DNA of 64,000 nucleotides from an uncultured Piscinibacter sp. (GCF_937952055.1 NZ_CALFYO010000002.1:103107-167106); one strand, 5' to 3'; positions 35,559-44,744 are shown, counted from the stretch's first letter. Translations and numbers: made by a program. Notes: generated from the letters alone by a model not told the origin.

Positions 35559-36998
35559 TCAGCCCACGTCCCGTTCGCTGCCGGCGTCGATGGCCATGAG
35601 GCTCTCAAACTCCGTTAACGGCAACGTCGCCCAGTCCTCACCCAGCTCGCTCTTCGCGTAGTGCTGGATCACCATCACCTGGACCAGCGGTGACTGCCAC
35701 TCACCGCGCGCAAGGCGCTTCATGATGCTCGGGCTGGGTGCCGTGTTTGCGTCTGCCTCGTCACGCACGCGCCGCACCCACTCCAACTGCTCCTCGGCGT
35801 CCAGCTTGGCGAACTGGTCGCGGATCAGGCTGAAGCGCCGGTGGCGCTCAGCGTCTTCGACATCGCGACGCGAAGCGGGTATCGCCGATGCCGCCCTGCT
35901 CTCGACGACCACGTGCGCCGTCTTCTCTGGTTCGGCGCCCTGCCCTGCCGGTGCCTCTTCGCGCGCCTTGTTCGCGATGATCGTGCGCAGGTAGGCGCCG
36001 GCGTTGCCGATGCGCGGGCGGTCCGCTCCGCTCAGGAAGCGCTCGTAGCGTTCGAGTCCTTCGGTCACGGCGACAACGCCGTAGGCGCGCTCGAGTTCCT
36101 CGATCACCGTGTCGCGGATGCTCAGCTTGCCGCCTCTCAGGATGTTCGTCACGTCGGGCGGCACCGGCGCGATCCTCGCGGGACGCCGTGCGCTCTTCTT
36201 GACCGCGAACTGAACGAACTCGACTTCACGGCCGCGCCTGAACTCGATCAACTCGATCTCGATGTCGCCGAGGTCGTTGATCTCCTTGATGGCGGGCGCA
36301 ACAAACTCGTTCTTGAACTTGCGCCATGCGCGGACCTTGGAGGTCGGCGAGCTTCGCAGTGACTCGGCCCACCAGGACCAGTGCTGCCGGCTGGTGACGC
36401 CCGCGGGGCTGTCGCGGTAGCGGGCGCAGATCTCGTAGAGCGCCACTGCGCAGTAGGTGGTCAGTTGGCGCAGCACTGCGAAGTCGACCTGGGCCCAGCG
36501 GGAGGGGCTCACCAGTTCTTCCCGGATGGACGGCGGGTAGTACCAGGTCACCCAGTTCTCGCCCGCGCGCTTGTAGACGCGGACCTCGGCGAGCAGGTTG
36601 AAGATGCGCAACTCGTCGGTGATCTGCGCCGGCGAAGGGCCCTCTTCCTTGCCGTCGACACCGAAGGTCAGCGGCAACTGCTGCTCGGACTTCGACAGCG
36701 GCCTCCACTCCACCTTCGTCGACACCATCTGGTCGATGTACTTCTTCGCATCGCTGGAGATGCTGTTGGTCGCACCGAAGCCGCGAAGGATGGAATTCAA
36801 CGGCGCAGCGAAGCCGCCGTCTGCACCCTCTGTGCCGGCCGCTGCCTGCATCTGGGCAAGATGCAGCATGACCGAGTACGCTTTGCGTCCAGTGACCGTC
36901 AGCGATCGGTTGGTCGGCACGATCGCAAGGGCGATGACGGACTTGTGCAGCATGCCCTGCACCACATCCATCTGCCTCACGATTGCCACACTGCCCAT
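35559..36998 (-). CDS. Plasmid-type replication initiator (Rep, winged-helix)
   Basis: A 479-residue protein of the initiator-replication type: an N-terminal winged-helix pair (residues about 20-260, with GRKAYSVMLHLAQ, then LTTYCAVALYEICARY and RAWRKFKNEFVAPAIKEIN), and a C-terminal helical part including LERYERFLSG and SPLVQVMVIQHY. Such proteins bind iterons and open the origin. It is divergent from parA, with the iteron/DnaA-box region between them. Its presence says that the element replicates, or did so before integration. Confidence 0.8.
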   Translation of the reverse strand: MGSVAIVRQMDVVQGMLHKSVIALAIVPTNRSLTVTGRKAYSVMLHLAQMQAAAGTEGADGGFAAPLNSILRGFGATNSISSDAKKYIDQMVSTKVEWRPLSKSEQQLPLTFGVDGKEEGPSPAQITDELRIFNLLAEVRVYKRAGENWVTWYYPPSIREELVSPSRWAQVDFAVLRQLTTYCAVALYEICARYRDSPAGVTSRQHWSWWAESLRSSPTSKVRAWRKFKNEFVAPAIKEINDLGDIEIELIEFRRGREVEFVQFAVKKSARRPARIAPVPPDVTNILRGGKLSIRDTVIEELERAYGVVAVTEGLERYERFLSGADRPRIGNAGAYLRTIIANKAREEAPAGQGAEPEKTAHVVVESRAASAIPASRRDVEDAERHRRFSLIRDQFAKLDAEEQLEWVRRVRDEADANTAPSPSIMKRLARGEWQSPLVQVMVIQHYAKSELGEDWATLPLTEFESLMAIDAGSERDVG

Positions 36999-37564
36999 GC
37001 GTCCATTCTAGGGCGCCAACCTCGGGCAAGTGTCCGGGTTGACCAGCGTCTTTCGGACGCGACACGCGCAACTCGGTCTGCGATCAGAACTGATCAACTT
37101 CCGAGCGACTATGGGCCGGAAAACCCGGACACTTCGAGCGGCTCTTGGGCGCGGCGGCCGACCTCTCGACAACGTTGGCTGGGGTCGAAACAGGCCTGAA
37201 AACCCGGACGCCAAGTTATCCACAGGCGGAAAAGTTATCCCCAGGACTTCCCGGACGCCTTCAACCTGGTTCACGGACGCTTCCGCAGCCTTGTCCGGAC
37301 GACTGGCGCCGGGAGTCCGGACGGAGAGTTGGCTAACTTATTGATTTCAAACGACTTTCTTGCAGAGAAAGTCTTGAACTATTGAACTTCTAAAACTGAT
37401 CGACGACTGACCTTGGAGGAAGTCTTCAAAACGTCCTGAAATCCAGGTTCTTCGCAGTCCGAGCACTGGCTTGTCTGCGATAGACGTGGAATTCATCGAT
37501 GTCTTGAAAAAGCACTGTCTCACGTAGAATTGCGTTCATTGTCATAGCGCACTGCAAGGAACGC
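36999..37564. other. Candidate replication origin (iterons, DnaA boxes, AT-rich stretch)
   Basis: Non-coding 566 bases between rep and parA. An AACCCGGAC motif recurs: 37121-37131 and 37201-37211 forward, 37030-37040 in reverse, shorter CCCGGACGC at 37250-37258, and TCCGGAC at 37294 and 37316. Two DnaA-box-like sites are present: TTATCCACA (37216-37224) and TTATCCCCA (37235-37243). Downstream, 37330-37400 is AT-rich and contains the inverted repeat GACTTTCT/AGAAAGTC (37353-37373). This is the expected layout of a theta-type origin. Confidence 0.65.
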
Positions 37565-38773
37565 ATGGATCCGACCACACAGGGGCCCCTGGCGACCCAC
37601 CCAATCTCGCTGAAGGCCATCACCGAGCAGGCCGAGCGGGCAACGTCGATCGTGGCGCAGGCTCGCGGTGTGATGCTAGCGCCGGATGCCCGCAAGCTGC
37701 CGCCGACGTTCTCAGCGACCCAGCTGATCGAGCGCTTGAAGATCGAGCGATCCCAATACGACTATCGCGTGCGCAATCCTGGCGACCTGCCGACCGGGCG
37801 GCTGACGTCGACGGGCGCCCGTCGCGAGTTCACGCTCTCAGAGATGCGGCAGTGGGCCCGGCACTACCGGGCTGACCATCTGCGACCCGAAGGCGGCGAG
37901 GCCATCACGATCTCGACGGCGCACTTCAAGGGCGGAAGTTCGAAGACGACCACAGCAACCACCCTCGCCCAGGGGCTGAGCATGCGTGGCCACAAGGTGT
38001 TGGTGGTGGACGTCGACCCGCAGGGCAGCATGACGACCCTGTTCGGCTTCCTGCCGGACGCCGAGGTCGACGTTACCCAGACGCTGCTGCCGCTGTTCAG
38101 TGGCGACGTGTCGGACGTGAGCTATGCGATCCGCCCGACCTACTGGGACGGCGTGGACCTAGTGCCGTCCTGCTCTCCCCTCTTCTCGGCCGAGTTCATC
38201 CTTCCGACGCGACAGTTGAAGGAAGCCGCTTTCCAGTTCTGGCGCACGCTCGACTACGGGCTCGACCCCATCCGGTCGAAGTACGACGTGATCATCTGCG
38301 ACACGCCGCCGTCGCTGTCGTTCCTGACGGTCAACGCCCTCATGGCCAGCGACGGCATCATCATGCCGCTGCCACCGAGCAACCTGGACTTCGCGTCGAG
38401 TGCGCAGTTCTGGGACCTGTTCAAGGATCTGGCCGACGACTTCGCCGGACGGGGCGCCGGCAAGGACTTCGCGTTCATCAACATCCTGCTGTCCAAGGTG
38501 AAGTACGCCGCGCCCAAGGACAACACCGGGCAATCGACGGCGATCATCCGCGAGTGGATCCAGGCCGCCTACGCCGAGCGCGTGCTGCCGGTCGAGATTC
38601 CAGACGTCGAGGCCGTCCGGACGGCGAGCAAGGAGTTCGGGACCGTCTACGACGCGACGCGCGACAACGCCTCGACGCGCACCTTCAAGAGCGCCTTCGA
38701 GGCCTACGATCGGTTTGTGGACCTGATCGAGCAGCAGATGGAAACGTTCTGGCAGCGCCAGGTGGGAGGTTGA
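37565..38773 (+). CDS. parA: ParA partition ATPase (type Ia, with N-terminal HTH)
   Basis: A 402-residue ParA. The N-terminal 110 residues have an HTH-like part (TFSATQLIERLKIERSQYDY), so it is a large type Ia ParA that probably represses its own operon. The deviant Walker A is HFKGGSSKTTTATTLAQ, followed by VDVDPQGSM and VIICDTPPSLSFL. It uses ATP-dependent DNA binding to move plasmid copies apart. The parB start is one base after its stop. Confidence 0.92.
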   Translation: MDPTTQGPLATHPISLKAITEQAERATSIVAQARGVMLAPDARKLPPTFSATQLIERLKIERSQYDYRVRNPGDLPTGRLTSTGARREFTLSEMRQWARHYRADHLRPEGGEAITISTAHFKGGSSKTTTATTLAQGLSMRGHKVLVVDVDPQGSMTTLFGFLPDAEVDVTQTLLPLFSGDVSDVSYAIRPTYWDGVDLVPSCSPLFSAEFILPTRQLKEAAFQFWRTLDYGLDPIRSKYDVIICDTPPSLSFLTVNALMASDGIIMPLPPSNLDFASSAQFWDLFKDLADDFAGRGAGKDFAFINILLSKVKYAAPKDNTGQSTAIIREWIQAAYAERVLPVEIPDVEAVRTASKEFGTVYDATRDNASTRTFKSAFEAYDRFVDLIEQQMETFWQRQVGG

Positions 38774-38774
38774 G

Positions 38775-39824
38775 GTGGCCACGCAAAAGAAGGGGCAGGG
38801 AATCGCCTTCAAGATTCCGGACCATGTCGAAGCGCCCGCTGTAGCTGCGGAGCCTCAGGCCGATGCCAAGCCAGCCGTGCCTCGCACCGGGGTGGGGATG
38901 CTGTCCCGGATGCTGTCTGGCGCAGCCGCCGACACGGAAGCGGTCTCGAAGCTCAATGCCGAGATCGAGAAGCTCAAGTTGCAGGTCGGCGAGCAACTCA
39001 TCGATCCTCGCCAGATCACGCTGACGCGCTGGGCCGACCGCCACGTGGATTCGTTTTCGAGTCAGGCCTTCATCGAACTGAAGCAGGAGATTGAGAGTGC
39101 CGGCGGCAACGTGCAGCCGATCAAGGTGCGACCCGCTCGCGGTGCCGCGGCTGAGCAGGCGGACGGGCCTCGGTTCGAACTGGTCTACGGCTCTCGTCGG
39201 ACGCGCGCGTGCCTCGAACTGGGCCTGCCGGTGCGTGCGGTCGTCGACGAGAACGTCGACGACCAGGCGCTCTACATCCAGATGCAGCGGGAGAACCGCG
39301 GGCGGTCGAACCTGTCGGCCTGGGAGCAGGGCGTCAGCTACCACAAGGCGTTGAACGAGGGGTTGTTTCCCAGTGCCCGTCGGCTGGCCGAACAGATCGG
39401 CCTCGACCACAGCAACGTGGCCAAGGCGCTTCGTGTGGCCGAGTTGCCGCAGGAGATCGTCGGCGCGTTCCGCAGCCCGGTCGACATTCAGTTCCGTTGG
39501 GCCGTCGCGCTGGACAAGGCCTACCAGCAGGATCCGGACGCGGTGCTGTCGGCTGCCCGTTTACTGGCCGGCCGCGCGCCGAAGCCGGCTGCCGCGGAGG
39601 TGTTCCGCAGCCTGACCGAGGCGGTGTCGGCGAAGGGCAAGCCCAAGGCAAAGGAAGCTTCGCGTTCCTTCGTGATTGCCGATGGCAAGAAGGGCGTGAT
39701 CCGAGCGGGGAAGGGCGGTGCGGTCACCGTGGAACTGCCTCGTGGTGTCCTGCCGCCGGCCCGATGGGCAGCCTTCGAGACGGCCCTCCAGCAGTTGCTT
39801 TCGGACCTCCCGGAAGCACCGTAA
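38775..39824 (+). CDS. parB: ParB partition DNA-binding protein
   Basis: A 349-residue ParB. The GTG start lies directly after the parA stop. The ParB/Srx CTP-binding motif region is seen in YGSRRTRACLELGLPV and QMQRENRGRSNLSAWEQG; the HTH follows (ARRLAEQIGLDHSNVAKALR). It loads on parS and is moved by ParA. Palindromic sites starting three bases downstream are the likely parS. Confidence 0.92.
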   Translation: MATQKKGQGIAFKIPDHVEAPAVAAEPQADAKPAVPRTGVGMLSRMLSGAAADTEAVSKLNAEIEKLKLQVGEQLIDPRQITLTRWADRHVDSFSSQAFIELKQEIESAGGNVQPIKVRPARGAAAEQADGPRFELVYGSRRTRACLELGLPVRAVVDENVDDQALYIQMQRENRGRSNLSAWEQGVSYHKALNEGLFPSARRLAEQIGLDHSNVAKALRVAELPQEIVGAFRSPVDIQFRWAVALDKAYQQDPDAVLSAARLLAGRAPKPAAAEVFRSLTEAVSAKGKPKAKEASRSFVIADGKKGVIRAGKGGAVTVELPRGVLPPARWAAFETALQQLLSDLPEAP

Positions 39825-39826
39825 CG

Positions 39827-40019
39827 GGTGTCCGTGGTACCGTACCACGGACACCATCGGATCCCTCGCCGAGCCTCAATCCGGAACCAATTCCGGCGAG
39901 TCACGGGTGCCAGAAGCGCGACCCCGATCGGCCTCCAAATGCGCTCCGTGGTACCGTACCACAGCGCTCCAGAATGCCCCTTCCAGTGGCCGCCGACGGG
40001 GGGTGTGGTTCCGTACCAC
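39827..40019. promoter_or_regulatory. Three parS-like palindromes downstream of parB
   Basis: The core GTGGTACCGTACCAC occurs at 39834-39848 and 39948-39962, and GTGGTTCCGTACCAC at 40005-40019. At the first copy the arms extend to a perfect 14+1+14 inverted repeat (39827-39855). Site spacings are 114 and 57 bases, a 2:1 ratio. Position right after parB and the symmetry suggest that this is the centromere; they also lie at the 3' end of the convergent integrase gene. Alternative: operators. Confidence 0.65.
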
Positions 40020-40036
40020 ACCCCGCCTCTGTAGGC

Positions 40037-42523
40037 CTACTTTGGGGTGGTGGACGCCGCTGATGCCCTGCGGCGCGGCGCTTCTTCAGTCCCCGATCCG
40101 GCCGCCCGCTGCATCGCCCGCATGCCCCGCACGAGGTCCACAGCGTCAGCCTTCACGTAGACCGAGGTCACTCGAAGGTCGGAGTGCCCAAGCAGGCTCT
40201 GCAGCACCTGGGGCTGCATCTGCTTCACGGCGGAATTGGCGAACGTGTGACGCAGCCAGTGGGTCGATGCGTTCAGGAAGTCCGCCGAACCGGGGGCCCC
40301 ATCGCGCGCAGCGGCGGCGACGGCTACCTCGCGGAAGAACCGGCGCAGCGCCTTGTAGATCGCCGAGCGCTCCAATGCGCCGTAGCGGTCAGCCTGCGAC
40401 GGCAGTTCGCGATCCAGGAACGGAACGCCGAGCCGGTCCAGATTGCGTCGCGGGGGAGGGCGCTTGAGGATCCCGACGAGGGGCCGCCAGGCCTGTTGGT
40501 GCTCTGCCCGCAACGCGTCCTGCAATGCCTGCTCCACCCCCTCATCGGGCCTGCTGTCGAGTTCGTGGCCAGTTCCCGCCATGCGCTCGCCTGCCGCGGT
40601 AGTCGGAAGGCTGTTGGCCGCCTGGACTCTCTCCACACGTGAGTCGAAGCCCAGGCCTGCAGCGTCCATGTCCCGGTGGTGCTGCTCGAGCAGCGTCTTG
40701 ATCTCGTCGAAGACCATCACCGTCCGGGGCTTCCCGCCCTTGCCGATGACGTCCAGCAACCATGCCTCCTCGCCATCCACCAGTTCCCGCCGGAAGCCCT
40801 TCAGCCGGGTCGTGGCCAGTTCCGACAAACGAAGGCCGGTGGTGCTGCCGAGTTCCAGCAGCAACTGCAGGCGCCGCCGCTCGGGACTGTCCGGCTTTTC
40901 ATGTAGCACCTCCATGGCGAAAGCCCACTGGCGCTCGCTCAGGGAACGGCGAACGTCGATGCTCGGCTTCAGCAGGCCCAGCGTCCGGCCCAGGTTCGCC
41001 ATGGCATTAGCCCGCAGGTACCCCTTCTCGTGCATGGCGGAAAACATGCTGCCCAGCACGGTGAACTCGTGCCGCTGGCTGTTCCGCCCCAGCGGGCCCC
41101 GGAAAGGCCTCCAGGAGGCGTCCTCGCGCCTCACCTTGCGCTCCTGCACCCAATCGGCCGGCGGAGCCGCCAGGAAGGCCTGGTAGGCCTGCAGATCGGG
41201 CTCCTGGAGCGAGGAGAGGGCCTTGCGCCGGACGTGGATGCACCAAAGGTAGAAGCGCTCGGCGATGCGCGTGTAGTCCCGCCGGGTCTGCCCCTGGTAC
41301 CGGCTCAGCCACTGGCTGATCGCCTGAACATCGGTCTCCGCGCCCCAGACGTTGGCCTCATGCGATCGAAAGGCGCCCTGACGGCCAGACAGGGTATCGG
41401 ACAAGGTGCCGTCGACGATCGGGACCAGGGCGAACGGCTCTGCACCGGCCACCCCCCGACCCGCCAGTTCCCGCCGACGCAGCAGCGCCAGGTCGGTCTC
41501 GGGGCGCCGGGCCGACTCCTTGAAGGGCCGTCCGCCGGCCTCGGCGATGGGAGTCAGCCACTCGAGCAGCCGCCGGGCCCGAACGACGCCCATCCGGGGC
41601 ACACGGCGGTGCCAGCGGAACCCGTAGATGTTGATGTAGTTGACCAGGTCGCCGAGCGACTTGACGCCGACCTTGGCCAGGTCGCGCGGGATGCCGGAGC
41701 CGAGCCAGAAGCCAGCCTCGTCGTCCAGGCCGGCCTCACGCGACAGCACGCGCTCCAGCGCCGCAAGGGCCTCGACGACCGCCTTGCGCTGGGTCGCGGA
41801 TAGCCGCGGGGTGGCCGCGGCAGGCGATCCCTCGACGATTCGCGAATGAGTCGTGGCGGACAGGGCAGGGGAGGGCGGGGCGGCCAAGTGTCCGGCTTTT
41901 CCTGCCCCGGTCTGTCCCGCCGCCGCGTCCTCGCCGAACTCCTCCGCGTAGAGCTCGAGCCACTCCGCTTCCGTGTAGAAGTCCTCGTCGATTCCGGTCG
42001 CACCGCAGTACTGCGAGCGCCATTCTTCGAGGCTAGGGGAGGGTGGCCGGCTTGATGCCGGCCTCAGCGCCACCTCGGGAGTGCTGATGTGTCCGGCTTT
42101 TCCTGCCCCTCGTCCGGCTTTCGCTACGGCAAAGTCGGGCAGGGAGCGCAGGGCCGACAGCGCCACCGCCAACTCCGAACCGCAACCCCGCGCCTCGCCG
42201 GCGTGCTCGATCGCCGCGACAACCAGGCGCAGACGGGTGGCGAAGTGGCGACGATCGCTGGGTCCGCCGGAGAAGGAGAGGTAGAGCCGCCAGGCGCGCT
42301 CGAGGTCGACGCCGTCGAGCAGGGCGCGCAGAAACGCAAAGTGGTGGCGGCCGAGTTCGCCACTGCCTTCACGCAGCAGACGGGTCTTTGCACCCCTCGG
42401 ACGGCCACGGCGCCGTGCCGCCACGCCGGCATCGGCCATGACCTGGCCAGGCGCCGACGCTACCTCTGTAGCCACCACCTCCGTAGGCATGAAAAAGGGG
42501 TCCCCCAAGAGCGGTACCCCCAC
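40037..42523 (-). CDS. Large tyrosine recombinase/integrase
   Basis: An 828-residue integrase. The catalytic set is intact: STTGLRLSEL (Arg), GKGGKPRTV (Lys), THWLRHTFANS (His, Arg), LLGHSDLR (His) and TSVYVKAD (Tyr nucleophile). A core-binding-type domain (about 380-480: YTRIAERFYLWCIHVRR) precedes it. The first 350 residues are a long N-terminal region with an HTH-like start and a Pro/Ala linker with two GAGKAGH repeats. It is convergent with parB. It could resolve multimers or integrate the element. Confidence 0.85.
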   Translation of the reverse strand: MGVPLLGDPFFMPTEVVATEVASAPGQVMADAGVAARRRGRPRGAKTRLLREGSGELGRHHFAFLRALLDGVDLERAWRLYLSFSGGPSDRRHFATRLRLVVAAIEHAGEARGCGSELAVALSALRSLPDFAVAKAGRGAGKAGHISTPEVALRPASSRPPSPSLEEWRSQYCGATGIDEDFYTEAEWLELYAEEFGEDAAAGQTGAGKAGHLAAPPSPALSATTHSRIVEGSPAAATPRLSATQRKAVVEALAALERVLSREAGLDDEAGFWLGSGIPRDLAKVGVKSLGDLVNYINIYGFRWHRRVPRMGVVRARRLLEWLTPIAEAGGRPFKESARRPETDLALLRRRELAGRGVAGAEPFALVPIVDGTLSDTLSGRQGAFRSHEANVWGAETDVQAISQWLSRYQGQTRRDYTRIAERFYLWCIHVRRKALSSLQEPDLQAYQAFLAAPPADWVQERKVRREDASWRPFRGPLGRNSQRHEFTVLGSMFSAMHEKGYLRANAMANLGRTLGLLKPSIDVRRSLSERQWAFAMEVLHEKPDSPERRRLQLLLELGSTTGLRLSELATTRLKGFRRELVDGEEAWLLDVIGKGGKPRTVMVFDEIKTLLEQHHRDMDAAGLGFDSRVERVQAANSLPTTAAGERMAGTGHELDSRPDEGVEQALQDALRAEHQQAWRPLVGILKRPPPRRNLDRLGVPFLDRELPSQADRYGALERSAIYKALRRFFREVAVAAAARDGAPGSADFLNASTHWLRHTFANSAVKQMQPQVLQSLLGHSDLRVTSVYVKADAVDLVRGMRAMQRAAGSGTEEAPRRRASAASTTPK

Positions 42524-42837
42524 TATAGAAGACTTTTCGCAACGTCCTGAGAAGTGTTCTTATCAGGACGTCATTTGATGCACGCAAATCATGAGTTCCC
42601 CCGGCCCTTGGCTGACCGGTTTGCTGCAGTTAGCTGCCGGGCAATCCGCACCCGCGGGTGGCCCCGGACGGCCATCACCAGTCACTCAGCAATCCGCCAA
42701 TCAGCGGACAGTTGCTCGTCTGGAGCCAGGCGGCAGAGGTTGTCGTAACCGCGAGATCCGCGCCACACTGTCCATTGCGTCAAGTGATCCTCATCTGACC
42801 TGTTGGTGGAGTCTCCGTGTGCCCGCCGCGGTACAGG
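42524..42837. other. Intergenic region upstream of the integrase with an operator-like inverted repeat
   Basis: It contains ACGTCCTGA (42542-42550) facing TCAGGACGT (42563-42571), a 9-bp inverted repeat with a 12-base AT-rich spacer, upstream of the integrase start. One half-site, ACGTCCTGA, also occurs at 37431-37439 upstream of parA. The rest, up to the cysteine desulfurase stop at 42838, holds no gene I can support. It may contain the edge between backbone and cargo. Confidence 0.5.
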
Positions 42838-43980
42838 TCACTGCCTGGCGAGTCGACTCCAGGCCGCGATGAGCGCATCGGCGGCCTCGTCGATGTCGGC
42901 CGCCTGCGTGGTGCTTCCGACAGACAGACGCACGGCACCGCTGGCTCGCGCCGCGTCGATGCCCATCGCCGCCAGCACGCCGCTGACCGCATCGTGCTCG
43001 GTGTGGCAGGCCGATCCCACCGATGCGGCCACCCTGTCGGCGACCTGGGCCAGCACGCAACGCCCGCTGACACCGGGGAAGGACACATGCAGCGTGTTCG
43101 GCAGCCGCAGTTCCGGATGACCGTTGAGCTGCAGCCCCGGGACACCGTCTGCCAGCCGCGCATGCAAGCGGTTACGCAGCGCCCGCAGTCGATCCGTCAG
43201 CGCTGGCAGCTCGGCTGAAGCCAGCGCCGCAGCCGCCCCGAGCGCGACGATCAGCGCCACGTTCTCCGTGCCGGGACGCAGGCCCTGTTCCTGGTCGGCG
43301 CCGTGGAGGATCGATCGGAGCGGCGTCCCGGTGCGCACGTACAGCGCACCGATGCCCTTGGGCGCACTGAACTTGTGCCCGGCGATCGTCAGCAGGTCCA
43401 CGCCGAGAGCGCCGACGTCCACCGGCTGCTTGCCCACCGACTGCGCGGCATCGGTGTGCAGCAGCACCCCGCGCGGGCGCGTGATCGCGGCGATGTCGGC
43501 GACCGGCTGCAACGTGCCCACCTCGTTGTTGGCGTGCATCACCGAGACCAGCGCCGTGTCAGGGCGCAGGGCCTGCTCGACGGCCGTCGCTGCAACCCTT
43601 CCGCATGCGTCGACAGGAACTACCGACACCGCCCAACCTTGATCCCGCAACGCCGCCGCCGGTGCCGCGACCGCCGGGTGCTCGACCGCGCTGATCACGA
43701 GGTGCCGCCTGGATGGACCCATGGCGCGCGCCACGCCGAGCAGCGCCAGGTTGTTCGCTTCGGTGGCGCAGCCGGTGAAGACGATCTCCCGCGGCTGCGC
43801 ACCGATCAGCGTGGCCACCTGCTCGCGCGCTCGGCTCACCGCCTGGGCCGCCCGGCGACCGTGGGCATGGCTGCTGGACGGGTTGCCGAACTGCGATTGC
43901 AGCCACGGCGCCAAGGCGCTGAAAACTTCCGGCGCGACCGGCGTGGTGGCGTTGTGGTCGAGGTAGATCGGGTCGGTCAT
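42838..43980 (-). CDS. Cysteine desulfurase (NifS/IscS family)
   Basis: A 380-residue PLP enzyme. YLDHNATTP opens the fold, HTDAAQSVG carries the PLP-stacking region, AGHKFSAPKG has the PLP Lys (K203), and GSACHTEHD carries the catalytic Cys (C325) that takes the persulfide sulfur. It turns cysteine into alanine plus enzyme persulfide. It is divergent from an ArsR-rhodanese regulator, and the operator between them (44015-44036) may control both. In this sulfur island it could supply persulfide rather than Fe-S assembly, since no IscU-type partner is present. Confidence 0.9.
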   Translation of the reverse strand: MTDPIYLDHNATTPVAPEVFSALAPWLQSQFGNPSSSHAHGRRAAQAVSRAREQVATLIGAQPREIVFTGCATEANNLALLGVARAMGPSRRHLVISAVEHPAVAAPAAALRDQGWAVSVVPVDACGRVAATAVEQALRPDTALVSVMHANNEVGTLQPVADIAAITRPRGVLLHTDAAQSVGKQPVDVGALGVDLLTIAGHKFSAPKGIGALYVRTGTPLRSILHGADQEQGLRPGTENVALIVALGAAAALASAELPALTDRLRALRNRLHARLADGVPGLQLNGHPELRLPNTLHVSFPGVSGRCVLAQVADRVAASVGSACHTEHDAVSGVLAAMGIDAARASGAVRLSVGSTTQAADIDEAADALIAAWSRLARQ

Positions 43981-44014
43981 GGCGCGGATCGGCAGGCGAT
44001 GATCATTTGCCGTT

Positions 44015-44036
44015 CATTCTAAAGGCCGTTAGAATG
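44015..44036. promoter_or_regulatory. ArsR-type operator between the cysteine desulfurase and ArsR-rhodanese genes
   Basis: A perfect 8-bp inverted repeat, CATTCTAA facing TTAGAATG with a six-base spacer, lies seven bases before the ATG of the ArsR-rhodanese gene and 34 bases from the divergent desulfurase start. Its size and AT content fit an ArsR/SmtB dimer site. Confidence 0.7.
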
Positions 44037-44042
44037 TAGGCC

Positions 44043-44705
44043 ATGAATAACCGCTCCCTCAAGGATCTCTTGTACGAACAGGTCGCCCGGGTCGGCAAGG
44101 CGCTGGCCAGCCCGAAGCGGCTCGAAATCCTGGAGATGCTGGCGCAGGGCGAGAAGGCCGTCGAGACCATCGCCGGCGAGGTCGGCATCGACGTCAAGCT
44201 GGCCAGTGCCCACCTGAAGGCGCTGAAGGAAGCCCGGCTCGTGCAGGTGAAGCGCGACGGCAAGCGCATGATCTACCGGCTCAGCGGCACCGATGTCGCC
44301 CAGCTCGGCGTGACGCTGCGCCAGGTGGCCGAGGAGCACCTCGTGGAATTGCGTCTGGCCCTGCAGCAGCTGATGGCCGAGCCGGAGCGGCTGGCGCAGG
44401 TGGGCCGCAAGGAACTGCTGGCGCAGGCCAAGCGTGGCGACGTCGTGGTGCTGGACGTGCGGCCGCCCGAGGAGTTCGACACCGCGCACCTTCCCTATGC
44501 GCGCTCGGTGCCGCTGCCCGAGCTGGCGCAACGCCTGGCCGAACTGCCGCGCGACGTGGAGATCGTCGCCTACTGCCGCGGCCCGTTCTGCCTGATGTCC
44601 GACGAGGCCGTGAAGCTGCTGCGTGAGCACGGCTACCGCGCCCGCAAGACCTTCGATGGCGTGAGCGAATGGCAGTCCGCAGGGCTGCCCCTGTCTCGCC
44701 GCTGA
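44043..44705 (+). CDS. ArsR-family regulator fused to a rhodanese domain
   Basis: A 220-residue fusion. Residues 1-100 are an ArsR winged helix (LASPKRLEILEMLAQGEKAV, then VKLASAHLKALKEARLV). Residues about 125-218 are a rhodanese domain with the loop YCRGPFC; C178 is the expected persulfide-carrying Cys. The only two cysteines in the protein are C178 and C183, both in that loop. It probably senses sulfane sulfur or persulfide and represses via the adjacent palindrome. It leads the DsrE, GH84-like, ETHE1-like, MFS and rhodanese genes on the same strand. Confidence 0.88.
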   Translation: MNNRSLKDLLYEQVARVGKALASPKRLEILEMLAQGEKAVETIAGEVGIDVKLASAHLKALKEARLVQVKRDGKRMIYRLSGTDVAQLGVTLRQVAEEHLVELRLALQQLMAEPERLAQVGRKELLAQAKRGDVVVLDVRPPEEFDTAHLPYARSVPLPELAQRLAELPRDVEIVAYCRGPFCLMSDEAVKLLREHGYRARKTFDGVSEWQSAGLPLSRR

Positions 44706-44744
44706 TGCGCCGCTGATCGCGAAGGCTCACCCTGGAGGATCGAC

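Noticed and set aside
41888..42115. Two copies of a GTGTCCGG-CTTTTCCTGCCCC string that resemble the oriV iterons
   Set aside because: They lie inside the integrase gene and encode a repeated GAGKAGH linker, so coding repeats explain them.
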